Below are positions 27,274-37,001 of a DNA stretch of 64,000 nt, piece after piece. A program made the position numbers and the translations under genes. The notes under the pieces were generated by a model, which was not told the origin of the DNA, ran no database searches, and saw nothing but the letters and a program-made list of their open reading frames with translations. The stretch is from Streptomyces aurantiacus (GTDB lineage Bacteria; Actinomycetota; Actinomycetes; Streptomycetales; Streptomycetaceae), in contig NZ_CP114283.1 in NCBI RefSeq assembly GCF_027107535.1, positions 5,022,001-5,086,000 on the forward strand. Direction: 5' to 3'. Position 1 is the stretch's first letter; each line of letters starts with the position of its first letter.

Positions 27274-29081
27274 TAGCGGTGGAAGCGGCGTCGCTGGACG
27301 TGAACCAGTTTCGCAGCCTGGTGGACCGCGCGCGCCAAGTACACGCGGAAGAGCAGGCTGTGGCGTTGTGGGAGGCAGCGCTGGGGTTGTGGCGGGGGGA
27401 AGCCTTCACAGGGGCGGACACCCCGTGGTTCAACGCCCAGCGCGACCTGCTGGATGCCGAACGTCTGGCCGCGCAGTCGGACATGGCTGACATCCGGCTG
27501 AGTTTGGGGCAGCACCGGCGCGTGGTGAGCGAGCTTACTGCTCTGACAGAGGCGCATCCGCTGGACGAACGGCTTGCCGGCCAGCTCGTTCTCGCCCTCT
27601 ACCGCAGCGGCCGGCCCGCCGATGCCCTCGACCTGTACCACCGGACCCGGCAGCGGTTGGCAGAGGAGCTCGGTATGGACCCCGGGGCCGCGTTGCAGCA
27701 GCTCCACCAGGACATCCTCACCGCCGACGCCCGGCTCACGCTTGCCCGTCCGGCCGAGCGGCGTGCACCACAGCCAGGGATAACGGCCTACCGCGTGGAG
27801 CGGCCGCAAAGCCTAGTGGGACGCGTTGAAGAGGTATCCATTCTCCGAGCCGTACTCGACGACCAGAGCACCCAGGCTCCGCGAGTGGTGGAAATCGTGG
27901 GGGAGCCAGGCATGGGCAAGACCAGGCTGCTCGCCGAATTCGGTGAGCTTGCCGCGCACAGCGGCGCGGTCGTGCTGGTCGGCCGTGGCGCCGAGATCAG
28001 CCAAATCCCATACGGTCTCTTCATCGACGCCTTGGACGGCGCTCTGCCAGCGGTGGATCCCGACTATCCACGGCTGCACGGAGCCGATGGACGGGAGTCG
28101 CAGGGCTCCTTGTATGCATTGATGGCCGACCACCACGGGACTGAGCCTTCGTTGCCTGCCGAGCGCTTCCGCCGGCACAGAGCTGTGCAAGAGCTGCTGG
28201 AGGAGGTACACCCTGGTTTCAGGCTAGTGTTGATTCTGGACGACGTGCACTGGGCGGACGAGAGCAGCATCGAACTCATCGAGTACTTGATGCGGCGTCC
28301 GCCACGCAGGGCGGTGACACTTGCGCTCGGTTACCGCCCCCGGCAGGCACCGCCAAGGTTGGCCTCGGCCCTGGTGAAGGCCGACGCCGTCGGTCACCTG
28401 ACCAGGGTCGAGCTCGGTCCGCTGTCAGCGCCCGCGGCCGCAGAACTGTGTGGTTCAAAGGTCAGCCGCCTGAGATGTCGACAACTGTACGAGGCGACCG
28501 CAGGCAACCCCTTCTATCTGCAGGCACTGCTCCACCGCACGGGCGACGAGGAGCTGACCGACGACCAGTTGCCGTTGTCCGCGCGTGCCGCACTGCTGGA
28601 CGAACTGGAGGACCTGTCGGCAGGTGCTCGCATCGTCGCGCGCGCGGCAGCCGTCCTCGACGATCCCTTCGACGCGGAAATGACAGCCGTGGTCGCCCAA
28701 GTGGACGAGAGCGACATGTTCGCCGCGCTGGACGAGCTGACCCGCCGAGATCTGATCCGCCCAGCGAGCGCCATCCGGCAATTCGAGTTCCGCCATCCGC
28801 TCGTGCGGAAGGCCGTATACGAGGGAATGGGAGCAGGCTGGCGGCTCGGGGCGCACGCTCGCGCCGCAGCCGGCCTGGAACGACGTGGAGCATCGCCAGT
28901 CGTCCAGGCGCCGCACGTTGTGCGCTCGGCGCGTGCCGGGGACGAGCGCGCTGTCGCGCTGCTCACCCAGGCAGCCGACGATCTGATGTCCAGTGCGCCG
29001 GCGATAAGCGCGCACTGGACACGCGAGACTGTCCCTCCCCTCGTAGCGTGGAGTCCGTGATTGCAGGGGAAGTTGAGGTTC

Positions 29082-29411
29082 ATGGGGTCCAAGCAACGGA
29101 CGTACACGCCTGAGTTTCGTGAGGGTGCTGTACGCATTGTGATCGAGACGGGCAGGCCGATCCCGGAGGTCGCCGAGGAGCTCGGTGTGCATTCCGGCAC
29201 GCTGCACAGCTGGGTGTCGCGGTGGCGGCGCAATGGGTCGGCGTCGTCCGACCATCCTGCCGAGCCCGCACCGGGCGGGCGGCTGCGCGAAGCCGAGCGG
29301 GCCGAGCTGGAGCGGCTGCGGCGGGATGCGGCGGAGAAGAACAAGCGGATCCGCGAGCTGGAGATGGAGCGTGATGTCCTCAAGCGATGCATGGTCCTCT
29401 GGGTGAAGTGA
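29082..29411 (+). CDS. IS3-family transposase OrfA
   Basis: 109 residues from the ATG at 29082 (MGSKQRTYTPEFREGAVRIV). A helix-turn-helix (PEVAEELGVHSGTLHSWVSRW) is followed by a leucine-rich coiled coil (LERLRRDAAEKNKRIRELEMERDVLKR), as usual for OrfA, which binds the element ends. The upstream TTG at 29061 is less likely. It overlaps OrfB in the -1 frame, consistent with production of an OrfAB fusion by frameshifting. Confidence 0.9.
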   Translation: MGSKQRTYTPEFREGAVRIVIETGRPIPEVAEELGVHSGTLHSWVSRWRRNGSASSDHPAEPAPGGRLREAERAELERLRRDAAEKNKRIRELEMERDVLKRCMVLWVK

Positions 29412-30319
29412 CCGAAACGGACCCGGCCGCCCTGGCCGCGTTCATCGGTAACCAGAGGACCGAGCACCACGTCCCGCACCGCCTGGCCTGCCGGGTTCTG
29501 GGAGTGTCGGAGTCCTGGTTCTACAAGTGGCGCGACAAGCCCACCACCGCTCGTGAAGTGCGGCGAGGACAGCTGGCCGACGCGATCCGACAGATCTTCG
29601 AGAACTCCGGCGGCACCTACGGTTCTCCGAAGGTCTGGCTCCTCCTGATCCGCGCCGGCTGGCGCGTCTCAGTGAACACCGTCGCGCATCTCATGGCCGA
29701 ACTCGGCCTGGCCGGACGGAAGATCCGTCGACGGGGCGGGCTGACCCGCCCCGGCAAACGGCCCGCGTTCGCGGACTTTGTCCGCCGCGACTTCACCGCC
29801 GACGCTCCAGACCAGGTGTGGTGCGGCGACATGACAGAGATCGCCACTGGTGAGAGCAAGCTGTATCTGGCCACCGTCATCGACCTGTTCTCGCGCCGCC
29901 TGCTCGGCTACGCGATGGGTGCACGTCACGACGCTGAACTCGTCGTTGCGTCCTTGAACATGGCCGCGGCCACCCGTGGCGGCGACGTCAAGGGCGTCAT
30001 CTTCCACAGCGACAGGGGCAGCGAATATGTGTCCCGGCGCTTCCGCCGGGCCTGCCGGCGTCTGGGCGTGACGCAGTCCATGGGCCGGGTCGGGTCATGT
30101 TTCGACAACGCCGTCAGCGAGGCGTTCAACAGCGTACTCAAGGTCGAGTACGTCCACCGGCACACCTTCGCCACCCGCACCGAGGCCCGGATCAGGATCG
30201 CGACCTGGATCACCGGCTTCTACAACACCCGTCGGCTACACAGCGTGTGCGGTTACCGGAGCCCGATCGACTACGAACACGACCACCGAGCCAACTCCGC
30301 CTTGGAGCTGGCCGCTTAG
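29387..30319 (+). CDS. IS3-family transposase OrfB
   Basis: Integrase-type catalytic protein, 310 residues. DDE motifs: DQVWCGDMTEIATGESKLYLA (Asp), VIFHSDRGSEYVS (Asp) and MGRVGSCFDNAVSEAFNSVLK (Glu). It lies in the -1 frame relative to OrfA with a 25-base overlap. An OrfAB transframe product is expected from family knowledge. No obvious A-rich slippery heptamer is seen in this high-GC overlap. It appears intact. Confidence 0.92.
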   Translation: MHGPLGEVTETDPAALAAFIGNQRTEHHVPHRLACRVLGVSESWFYKWRDKPTTAREVRRGQLADAIRQIFENSGGTYGSPKVWLLLIRAGWRVSVNTVAHLMAELGLAGRKIRRRGGLTRPGKRPAFADFVRRDFTADAPDQVWCGDMTEIATGESKLYLATVIDLFSRRLLGYAMGARHDAELVVASLNMAAATRGGDVKGVIFHSDRGSEYVSRRFRRACRRLGVTQSMGRVGSCFDNAVSEAFNSVLKVEYVHRHTFATRTEARIRIATWITGFYNTRRLHSVCGYRSPIDYEHDHRANSALELAA

Positions 30320-31904
30320 AAGATCTCCACAGTCCGAGGGGATTGACAGACCCTGCGCTTGCTTCCCGCCAAGGATGCGCGCCGAGCGGAACTACGGCTG
30401 AAGGAGGCGACCGCGTTGGGAACGGCCGGACGCCTGCGAGACAGCCGCGACGTATTGCGCGAACTCGCTTCGTCGGCGCTTGTCCCGCCGCATCCACGAC
30501 GCACGCAGGCGATCGTCTCCCTTGCGGTGATGGAGCGACTCCTGGGCAGGTTCGAGGCGGCAACCGCCGTTCTGCGACGTGAACTGGCGCAAAACGCCAG
30601 ACTCTCAGCGGCGGAGGCCACGGCACTTGAGATCCAGGTCGCTGCCGCCGAGCTACGCAAGGGCGACTTCTCGCTGGCTGTCACCTGGGGTCGGCGCGCC
30701 CTGCTGTCCGCACGGCGAGCGGGTGAACCCATGCAAGTGGCAGGGGTCCGTGCGGTGCTTGCCCTGGCGCACATCTCAGCCGGGGAGACAACTGAGGGAG
30801 TGAGATGCCTCGATGCTGCGGTGACCGCTCTCGACGACACCGAGGACCGGCGCCTAATGGAGTACCTCGACGCCCTGATGCTGGTCGGCTGGTCAGAGAT
30901 CCTTCAGCGCCGTCACAAGGCGGCTCTCGGCCACCTCGGCCGCGGCCTGGCCCTGGTGCGCCGTACAGGACAGAACTACCTCCTGACCGACCTGCTCACC
31001 GCGACGGCATTCGCTCACCTGGGACTGGGAAACCTCAGCGACGCGGCCGCGTATGCCGACGACGCCGCGGAGGCAGCCCTGTTGCTAGGCACCAGCGAAC
31101 CCCGTGCGCTGGCGATGGCTGTGGACGCCGCAGTCTCCATGTGGCGGGGGGATTTCCCCGCTGCGCTGAAGATCTGTGAGGAGGCGGTCGCCTCGCGGCG
31201 GGAAGAGCCGCTGGCACGGGGGATGGTGGTCACCGGGATACTCGGCCAGGCCCAGCTGCTGTGCGGGGATCCGGCAGCGTGCGTGCGAACCGTGCTGGAC
31301 GGCGGAGGCGGCCCTGAACTGCCCCTCCTTGAGGCACCCGAACGGCCGTTGTGGTTTCGTACCCTGGCCCAGGCCAAACTCGCTCAGGGAGACATCGAAG
31401 CGGCGCAGATGTGGGTGCGTCAGGCAGCCTGTGCCGTGACGCCCGACCAGCCTGGAGCTGTGCACGGTCTCGTGCTGTTGGCTCACGCCGAGGTCGCATT
31501 GCCCCAGGACAACGCGGACGCTGCACGTGCGGGGCTCGAGGCCGCAGCGGCGTTCAGCGCTGCGGAAATGCCGCTGTACGAGGCCTCAGCCCGCACCATT
31601 GCCGCAAGCGCACTGGCCGCGCTGGGCGATCAGTCCGCCAGTTTCGATGAGGCAGCGCGTGCTCAAACGCTGTTCGACATGTGCCAGTGACGGCCATGGG
31701 CTGGTTCCCGCTGCTCGTGTTGAAGCTTCCCCTTGACCGTGGACACCTGGAGACTGGGACGTGAAAGCCCAGAGGAAGCAGTGCCAGGTGGGAAGCAATT
31801 ACACGAATCGGTACTCGGATCTCGACGACGGCCGAACGCTGGTTCTGGATCACTTTCAGTGCCGGAGCCACGGAGGGTCACCGAACCCGCGATCATGAAC
31901 GGCC

Positions 31905-32636
31905 TCATGCCGCGAGGAGGACCCGTTTGCGCAGGAGGTCGAAGTTGGCGCGGCCGAACATATGGCGTTTCAGCATTTTGATCTTGCTGTTGTGGCCTTC
32001 GACGGCGCCGGAGCTGTAGGGCAGGCTGAGTCCGGCGACGACGGCGTCGAGGTCCGGGCCGAGACCGCTGACGAAGCTGTGCAGGGCGGGCAGGTTGTCG
32101 GCCTGGACGCGGTCGATCCACTGGCCGAGGTGTTGGCCTTGCCGGTTGTTCATCAACTCGGCGAATGCCCGGGTGTGTTGGGCGGTCTGCTCCAGCTCCG
32201 GGCAGTGGTCCAGGACGGCTTTGAGTTGCTGGGCCTGGTCGTCGTTGAGGCGGTCGGGGTGGCGGGTGATCCAGCTGGTCACGTCCCGCACCGAGGGATT
32301 CCTGCGGGGCGGATCGTCGTGGGGGCAGGCTTCGCGGAGTTTTCGCACGTACTCCTTGACGACGCTCTTGCCACCTTCGTATCCGCGCTCGCAGAGCTCC
32401 TCGAACAGGCGGCGGGCCGAGAAAGGGCCCTCGCGCCACCGTTGGTGCAGGTAAGGCTTGTAAGGATCGAGGATGCTCGTGCGGCCCGTCCACTGCCCGA
32501 TGAGGAGTTCATCCGCAGTCGCTGAGTGAGCAAGGCGGCGGACGGTGTTGCGGGCCAGGCCCAACTGCCGGGCGATAACGCGCAGTGCGATGTTCTGGCT
32601 GAGCAGGTCACGGACGGCCGCCTGCTGGGATCAAGG
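31905..32636 (-). pseudogene. ISL3-family transposase, 5'-truncated
   Basis: The minus-strand frame from about 32636 reads AVRDLLSQNIALRVIARQLG, NTVRRLAHS and LHQRWREGPFSARRLFEELC. It then gives the ISL3 core end LPYSSGAVEGHNSKIKMLKR and FDLLRKRVLLAA with a stop at 31905. The N-terminal zinc-finger and first catalytic part are missing; 32640-32713 instead encodes an unrelated short start (MSIRSEDPAG). A dead remnant. Bases 31691-31904 hold only IS-end-like sequence. Confidence 0.8.
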
Positions 32637-32898
32637 ACCGGCTCGGCCCCCAACGCAACCAGGGCTGCATAGATCCGATCCGCGCCCGCCGGATCTTCGC
32701 TTCTGATGCTCACGCCTCATCAACGGCCACCCCCCTTGATCAGGCACTACCTTCAGAAGCCGTATCTCAACCGTTCATGGAACGTGCGAGTCGAACAGGC
32801 TTCTCGCTGGGGTGGTCTTCTGACGGTCGGTGCATGAGGGCAGGGCCCCTTGGTAGCTCGGAGGTGCGAACCGAACCGAGCAGTACCAGGAGGCCCTG

Positions 32899-33819
32899 TT
32901 GTCGCAGTTGTACGCGCTCACGCCCGTAGTTCTCAACTCGGGTTCCCGATCGTGCGATTGCCTCGCGCACGTGTACGGGAATGCGGCCGATCATCCCGAT
33001 CGGGTGCGCCGGTATCCGTCGGACATGACGGACGCGGAGTGGGCGGCCGTGCGGCCGTTGCTGCCGGTCCCGGCCTGGTTGAACGGGCGGGGCGGACGGC
33101 CCGAGGGCTACTGCCACCGCCAGCTGCTGGACGCGGTCCGCTACCTGGTCGCGGGCGGGATCTCCTGGCGGGCGATGCCCGCGGACTTCCCCGATTGGGG
33201 CCGGGTCTACGCGTTCTTCCGCCGCTGGCGTGAGCACGGGCTGATCGCCGAGTTCCATGACCGGCTGCGCGGACAGGTGCGTGAGCGCGAGGGCCGTCAG
33301 GCCGAGCCCACGGCGGGGATCATCGACGCCCAGTCGGTGCGGGCCGCCGCAACGGTGCCGGCCGCCTCACGCGGCTACGACGGCGGGAAGAAGGTGCCGG
33401 GCCGCAAACGGCACATCGTGACCGATACGCTCGGTCTGCTGCTGGTCGTCGCGGTCACCGCCGCGAACATCGGCGACCGGGAGGTTGCGGCGGGCCTGCT
33501 GACCCGGCTGCGCCGCCTGCGTCGAGACATCTGTCTTGTCTGGGCCGACGGCGGCTACACAGGCGACCTGGTCGACTGGTGCCGGCAGACACTCGCCCTC
33601 ACTTTGCAGATCGTCAAGCGCACCGACGACATCAAGGGATTCGTGGTGCTCCCCAGGCGTTGGGTGGCCGAGCGCACATTCGCCTGGCTGATGAACTCCC
33701 GCCGTCTGGCGAGGGATTACGAAACCCTGCCTGCCACCAGCGAAGCGATGATCCGATGGTCGATGATCACGCGGATGGGCCGGCGTCTGGCACGGCCACC
33801 GGCCGCCGACCGGCGCTGA
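32899..33819 (+). CDS. IS5-family transposase (DUF4096 plus DDE type)
   Basis: 306 residues from a TTG at 32899 with AGGAGG five bases upstream. The N-terminal domain YPSDMTDAEWAAVRPLLP is followed by GIIDAQSVRAAATV (Asp), CLVWADGGYTGDLV (Asp) and RRWVAERTFAWLMNSRRLARDYE (Glu). Complete. Its 3' end overlaps the convergent accessory gene by about 50 bases. Confidence 0.92.
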   Translation: MSQLYALTPVVLNSGSRSCDCLAHVYGNAADHPDRVRRYPSDMTDAEWAAVRPLLPVPAWLNGRGGRPEGYCHRQLLDAVRYLVAGGISWRAMPADFPDWGRVYAFFRRWREHGLIAEFHDRLRGQVREREGRQAEPTAGIIDAQSVRAAATVPAASRGYDGGKKVPGRKRHIVTDTLGLLLVVAVTAANIGDREVAAGLLTRLRRLRRDICLVWADGGYTGDLVDWCRQTLALTLQIVKRTDDIKGFVVLPRRWVAERTFAWLMNSRRLARDYETLPATSEAMIRWSMITRMGRRLARPPAADRR

Positions 33820-34312
33820 ACGCCCCCGACGACTCCAGCACCAGCCACCCGCGCTCCGCCAGGCGCCTGGCCTTCGAGCGCACTCCCTCGACCTTCGCCG
33901 GTGTCGTCTCCAAGCCCAGTTCCACCGCGATCTCCCTGGCCTTCAGCGGCCCCCTGCCCGCTGACCGCCCCTCCTCCAGCACGCCCAGGAGCCGCTGATA
34001 GTCCGGTGCCAGAACCGTCTGTGGCAACCCGTCCCGCCAGGGCGGCACCGTCGAGCCCGGCACGGGTGAGGACGCGGCTTCCCGCTCCGCCCCGGCCTCG
34101 GTCACGGCAGTCGACCCGGCCGCAGAGACCATCAGGGCCTCGACCAGTTCCTCCCTCGCGATCACCCTCCGGTCCAGCTCGATCTCCGCGGCCTCCAACA
34201 CCCCAGCCAGCCGCGCGACTTCCTCCCGCAGGCCCTCCACCCGCACCCGGGCAGCCGCCTCGCGCTCCTCCAGCATTCCCAGCACCGACGCCACCGCGCA
34301 CCCCTCGACCAT
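33767..34312 (-). CDS. IS5-borne coiled-coil and winged-helix accessory protein
   Basis: 181 residues. The first ~65 (VASVLGMLEEREAAARVRVE, then LREEVARLAGVLEAAEIELD) form a coiled coil. A Ser/Pro linker follows, and residues ~105-170 (YQRLLGVLEEG, KAREIAVELGLETTPAKVEG, SKARRLAERGWLVL) look like a winged helix. It lies inside the inverted repeats of the IS5 element, convergent with and overlapping the transposase gene. A protein of the same plan lies next to another IS5 transposase at 59719. Role unknown; regulation or targeting of transposition is an inference. Confidence 0.75.
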   Translation of the reverse strand: MVEGCAVASVLGMLEEREAAARVRVEGLREEVARLAGVLEAAEIELDRRVIAREELVEALMVSAAGSTAVTEAGAEREAASSPVPGSTVPPWRDGLPQTVLAPDYQRLLGVLEEGRSAGRGPLKAREIAVELGLETTPAKVEGVRSKARRLAERGWLVLESSGAFSAGRRPVAVPDAGPSA

Positions 34313-34517
34313 CCAGCCGACACAAGACGCCGCATGCCTCCCTCACCCCGAGCGAGACCATGCCTGACCAGCAGGAATCACACGATCAAGTTCGATTGAG
34401 AGACGGCTTCTGAGCTTGTCTTTTAACCTGCTGCGCCCTCAAGGGGTGCGTGGTGTACTGGTCGGCCGTCAGGCTTGTTGATGAAGGCGGCGTGGGACAG
34501 AGCGCTACGGAGCGAGC

Positions 34518-34862
34518 ATGTGGGACGGCCCCTTCTACCGAGTCAGACGTGACGGATACGAGATCTGCTTCGTGCCCGGTGCCGGAGAGGACCTTGACGA
34601 GGTCTGCAATGTGGACCTGTGGGTCATCCGTGATGACGGCGATCGGTGGTCTGGAACCGTGTTCACTCTCGACGAGGTGCACCGGATCATGGACCGTCAG
34701 CGGCAGGCTGGCGAACCAGAGGGCGACTACTGGTGGTGCTGGGATGGCCTCATCGTGCGCGACGCGGGTGTGCCGTCGATGGTCAAGGTCATCGACGGGC
34801 TCGTCGCCGCAGGCGAGCACGAGACAGTCCTTCGCCACGTTGGGCCCGAAGAGAACGCTTGA
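34518..34862 (+). CDS. Hypothetical soluble protein (114 aa)
   Basis: From the ATG at 34518 (GGAGCGAG upstream): MWDGPFYRVRRDGYEICFVP, VDLWVIRDDGDRWSGTVFTL, DEVHRIMDRQ and GDYWWCWDGLIVRD. It is acidic and rich in aromatic residues, with no membrane segment. Coding-like codon use. It resembles small immunity-like or stand-alone proteins found near mobile elements, but I do not recognise it. It lies between an IS5 element and a second transposase gene. Confidence 0.65.
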   Translation: MWDGPFYRVRRDGYEICFVPGAGEDLDEVCNVDLWVIRDDGDRWSGTVFTLDEVHRIMDRQRQAGEPEGDYWWCWDGLIVRDAGVPSMVKVIDGLVAAGEHETVLRHVGPEENA

Positions 34863-34997
34863 TCTCATTGACTCCGGCTGACCGAACGATGCCCCGAACG
34901 TGATCGCTCGTACGGGGATTCCGGGGACGTGAACACGGCCTCCGTCTGATCCTGTGCTCCGACCAAGAAGGCACTTGACCAGCGAAGGCCGTGGGGA

Positions 34998-36461
34998 ATG
35001 AGTCTGCTGCACCACGATGGCCGGGACGAGGCATTCGACTTCACCTCCCACTTTCGGGAGGACTTCTACGGATGTCTGACCCGGCGCGCTGACACGCTGT
35101 TCGAGCTCTGCGACGCGATGCTCTGTGAGGACGGCCCGGTGACCTCGCCGGTCGATTTGACGTTGCTGGCCGAGCACCGGCGTGGGCACGGCGCGTTGTA
35201 CGACGCGCTCAACCAGGGCTGCATCGATGCGGACAGGCTGCGTAAGGCACTGGCCGTGCTGCCGCAGCCGAAGGCCGCCGACGGGCGCCTGGTACTGGCG
35301 GTCGATGTCTCGCCGTGGCTGCGTCCGGACGCGCCGACCAGCCCGGACCGCCTGTTCTGCCACGTCTACGGACGCTCGGGCCGCTCCAGTGACCAGTTCA
35401 TCCCCGGCTGGCCATACTCGTTCGTCGCCGCGCTGGAGACGGGCCGCACCTCGTGGTGCCAACTGCTGGACGCCATCCGTCTCGGCCCCCACGACGACGT
35501 CGCCGAGGTCACCGCCCGGCAGGTCCGCCGCGTCGTGAACGACTTGATCGGCCAGGGCCAGTGGGAGGACGGCGACCCGGACATCCTGGTCGTGTTCGAC
35601 GCCGGCTACGACGCCCCGCGCATGGCCTACCTCCTTACCGGCCTGCCCATCGAGGTGCTCGGACGGATGCGCTCGGACCGGGTCATGCGCCGTCCGACAC
35701 CTACGCAACTGGAGTACGCCCTGGCCTACCCCCAGGGCGGGCGGCCGCCGAAGCACGGCAAGGAGTTCCGCTTCGCCAAACCGGACACGTGGGGCGAGCC
35801 CGACGCGGAGACCGTGCAGGTCACCGACCGCTATGGCACCGCCCAGGCGATGGCCTGGGACCGTATCCACCCCCGGCTCACCACCCGCTCCGCGTGGATC
35901 GACCACGACGGCGAACTCCCCATCATCGAGGGCACCCTGATCCGCCTGACGGTGGACCATCTGCCCGGCGGCGGCGACCCACTGCCCGTCTGGCTGTGGT
36001 CCTCCAAGACCGGCATGACCAGCGAAGAAGTCGACCTGCGCTGGCAAGCGTTCTTGAGGCGCTTCGACCTTGAACACACTTTCCGTTTCGTAAAGCAGAC
36101 GCTCGGCTGGACCCGCCCCAGGCTCCGCAGCCCCGAGGCCGCGGACCGGTGGACGTGGCTCGTGATCGCAGCGCATACCCAGCTGAGGCTCACCCGCGAG
36201 GCCGCAGCCGATCTCCGCCGTCCTTGGGAGAAACGGGCCGAACCCGCTCGACTCACCCCGGCCCGCGTCCGCCGAGGGTTCAGGAACCTCCGCCCTCACC
36301 TGCACAGCCCGGCCCGTGCGCCCAAACCCTCAACTCCAGGCCCAGGACGCCCAATCGGCTCGAAGAACCAACGACCGGCCACCCGCTACGACGTGGGCAA
36401 ATCGACCAGACGCCCTGAAAGCATCGCCGAACGTAATCAACTCAAAGCTCGCAAACCATAA
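34998..36461 (+). CDS. Transposase of the IS701/DDE_5-like type (NF041680-like)
   Basis: A 487-residue transposase. Motifs: LVLAVDVSPWLRPDAPTSP (Asp region), DILVVFDAGYDAPRMAYLL (Asp) and FDLEHTFRFVKQTLGWTRPR (Glu), with a basic C-terminal tail. I recall this family as a putative Streptomyces transposase with the start MSLLHxxGxDEA. It appears complete. Element ends were not established; a 23-bp sequence just downstream (36473) recurs inverted at 42063. A fragment of a relative lies at 63010-63260. Confidence 0.85.
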   Translation: MSLLHHDGRDEAFDFTSHFREDFYGCLTRRADTLFELCDAMLCEDGPVTSPVDLTLLAEHRRGHGALYDALNQGCIDADRLRKALAVLPQPKAADGRLVLAVDVSPWLRPDAPTSPDRLFCHVYGRSGRSSDQFIPGWPYSFVAALETGRTSWCQLLDAIRLGPHDDVAEVTARQVRRVVNDLIGQGQWEDGDPDILVVFDAGYDAPRMAYLLTGLPIEVLGRMRSDRVMRRPTPTQLEYALAYPQGGRPPKHGKEFRFAKPDTWGEPDAETVQVTDRYGTAQAMAWDRIHPRLTTRSAWIDHDGELPIIEGTLIRLTVDHLPGGGDPLPVWLWSSKTGMTSEEVDLRWQAFLRRFDLEHTFRFVKQTLGWTRPRLRSPEAADRWTWLVIAAHTQLRLTREAAADLRRPWEKRAEPARLTPARVRRGFRNLRPHLHSPARAPKPSTPGPGRPIGSKNQRPATRYDVGKSTRRPESIAERNQLKARKP

Positions 36462-36472
36462 AAAACAAGATC

Positions 36473-36495
36473 AGTGCCTGTTTTCGATCCCCGGT
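36473..36495 (+). repeat. 23-bp repeat, inverted copy at 42063-42085
   Basis: Begins AGTGCCTGTTTTCGATCCCC and is followed by GGT. The exact complement lies at 42063-42085, 5.6 kb away, facing it. It directly follows a transposase gene, so it may be a transposon end. Confidence 0.8.
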
Positions 36496-36525
36496 TTGAG
36501 TAGTTTTGGGACCTAGGCTGGCTGG

Positions 36526-36837
36526 GTGTCCAAGGATGCCGAGGAGGCCGGGGAACGAGTGTGTGAGGGCTGCGGTGGACGGTTGCGGCCGGACGCACGG
36601 CCTACTGCCGTGTACTGCTCGGCAGCATGTCGTTCCAGGCAGTGGCGCCGGGACCGCCGGTTGCGCAAGCGGGTGGCCGCGGAGTTGAGTGGTGCCGGCA
36701 GGGCCGAGTGCCCCGAGTGCGGAGTGATTTGGGTGACGGGGGTGGACCGCCGTTCGAACGCGGTCTACTGCTCGCGGCGATGCGTCACTAGGGCCTGGAG
36801 GGCTCGGAAGGAAACGTTCGCCGAACGGTCACAGTGA
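36526..36837 (+). CDS. Small double zinc-ribbon protein (103 aa)
   Basis: Two similar Cys4 modules: CEGCGGRLRPDARPTAVYC with SAAC following (residues ~11-34), and CPECGVIWVTG with VYCSRRC (~62-87). Each has CxxC then CxxxC, followed by an Arg-rich helix (RSRQWRRDRRLRKR; TRAWRARK). It probably binds zinc and perhaps nucleic acid. The GTG at 36526 is the start. It lies 165 bases before the DUF6192-RacP pair on the same strand. Confidence 0.75.
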   Translation: MSKDAEEAGERVCEGCGGRLRPDARPTAVYCSAACRSRQWRRDRRLRKRVAAELSGAGRAECPECGVIWVTGVDRRSNAVYCSRRCVTRAWRARKETFAERSQ

Positions 36838-37001
36838 CCGCATCGCGAACGCATCCGAATCCCAACTCCGTTCAGAACCTGGTCAGTTGCGGTCGTTCGT
36901 TGTGATCGTCGTATTTTCGGTCCGACTCTCGGTCGGGAAGCGAGCCGGGTCTCGCCACGGCCGCTTGGCCGTGCACCGGTCCGCGGTGGGTGGTGGAAGC
37001 C

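Larger units (their letters stand above)
29030..30348 (+). mobile_element. IS3-family element with 3-bp GAC duplication
   Basis: The left end starts TGTCCCTCCCCTCG and the right end finishes CGAGGGGATTGACA, imperfect inverted repeats. GAC is duplicated at 27-29 of 29000 (29027-29029) and at 30349-30351. The element is 1319 bp with orfA and orfB, and excision restores the host gene's frame, indicating a recent precise insertion. Confidence 0.9.
27276..31690 (+). pseudogene. BTAD-AAA-TPR transcriptional regulator, 5'-truncated and split by IS3
   Basis: Part one (27276-29029) begins inside a bacterial transcriptional activation domain (LDVNQFRSLVDRARQ; ALYRSGRPADALDLYHRTRQRL). An AAA ATPase follows with Walker A EIVGEPGMGKTRLLAEF and Walker B LVLILDDVHWAD. 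Part two (30352-31690) continues with helical TPR-like repeats. Removing the IS3 element and one GAC copy joins the halves in frame as TRETLRLLPAKD. The DNA-binding winged helix expected before the BTAD domain is missing, lost at the IS630 junction. The C-terminus is also short and meets ISL3 debris. The family (AfsR/SARP-like) controls secondary metabolism; this copy is dead. Confidence 0.85.
32753..34413. mobile_element. IS5-family element with accessory gene
   Basis: Inverted ends TCAGAAGCCGTATCTCAACCG (32753-32773) and the complement of TCAGAAGCCGTCTCTCAATCG (34393-34413) enclose an IS5 transposase and a convergent coiled-coil/winged-helix gene. The 1.66 kb length is about 0.6 kb above a bare IS5. 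The target duplication is unclear. Confidence 0.7.

Noticed and set aside
34386..36305. 639-residue minus-strand frame
   Set aside because: Antisense to the complete 34998 transposase; high-GC shadow frame.
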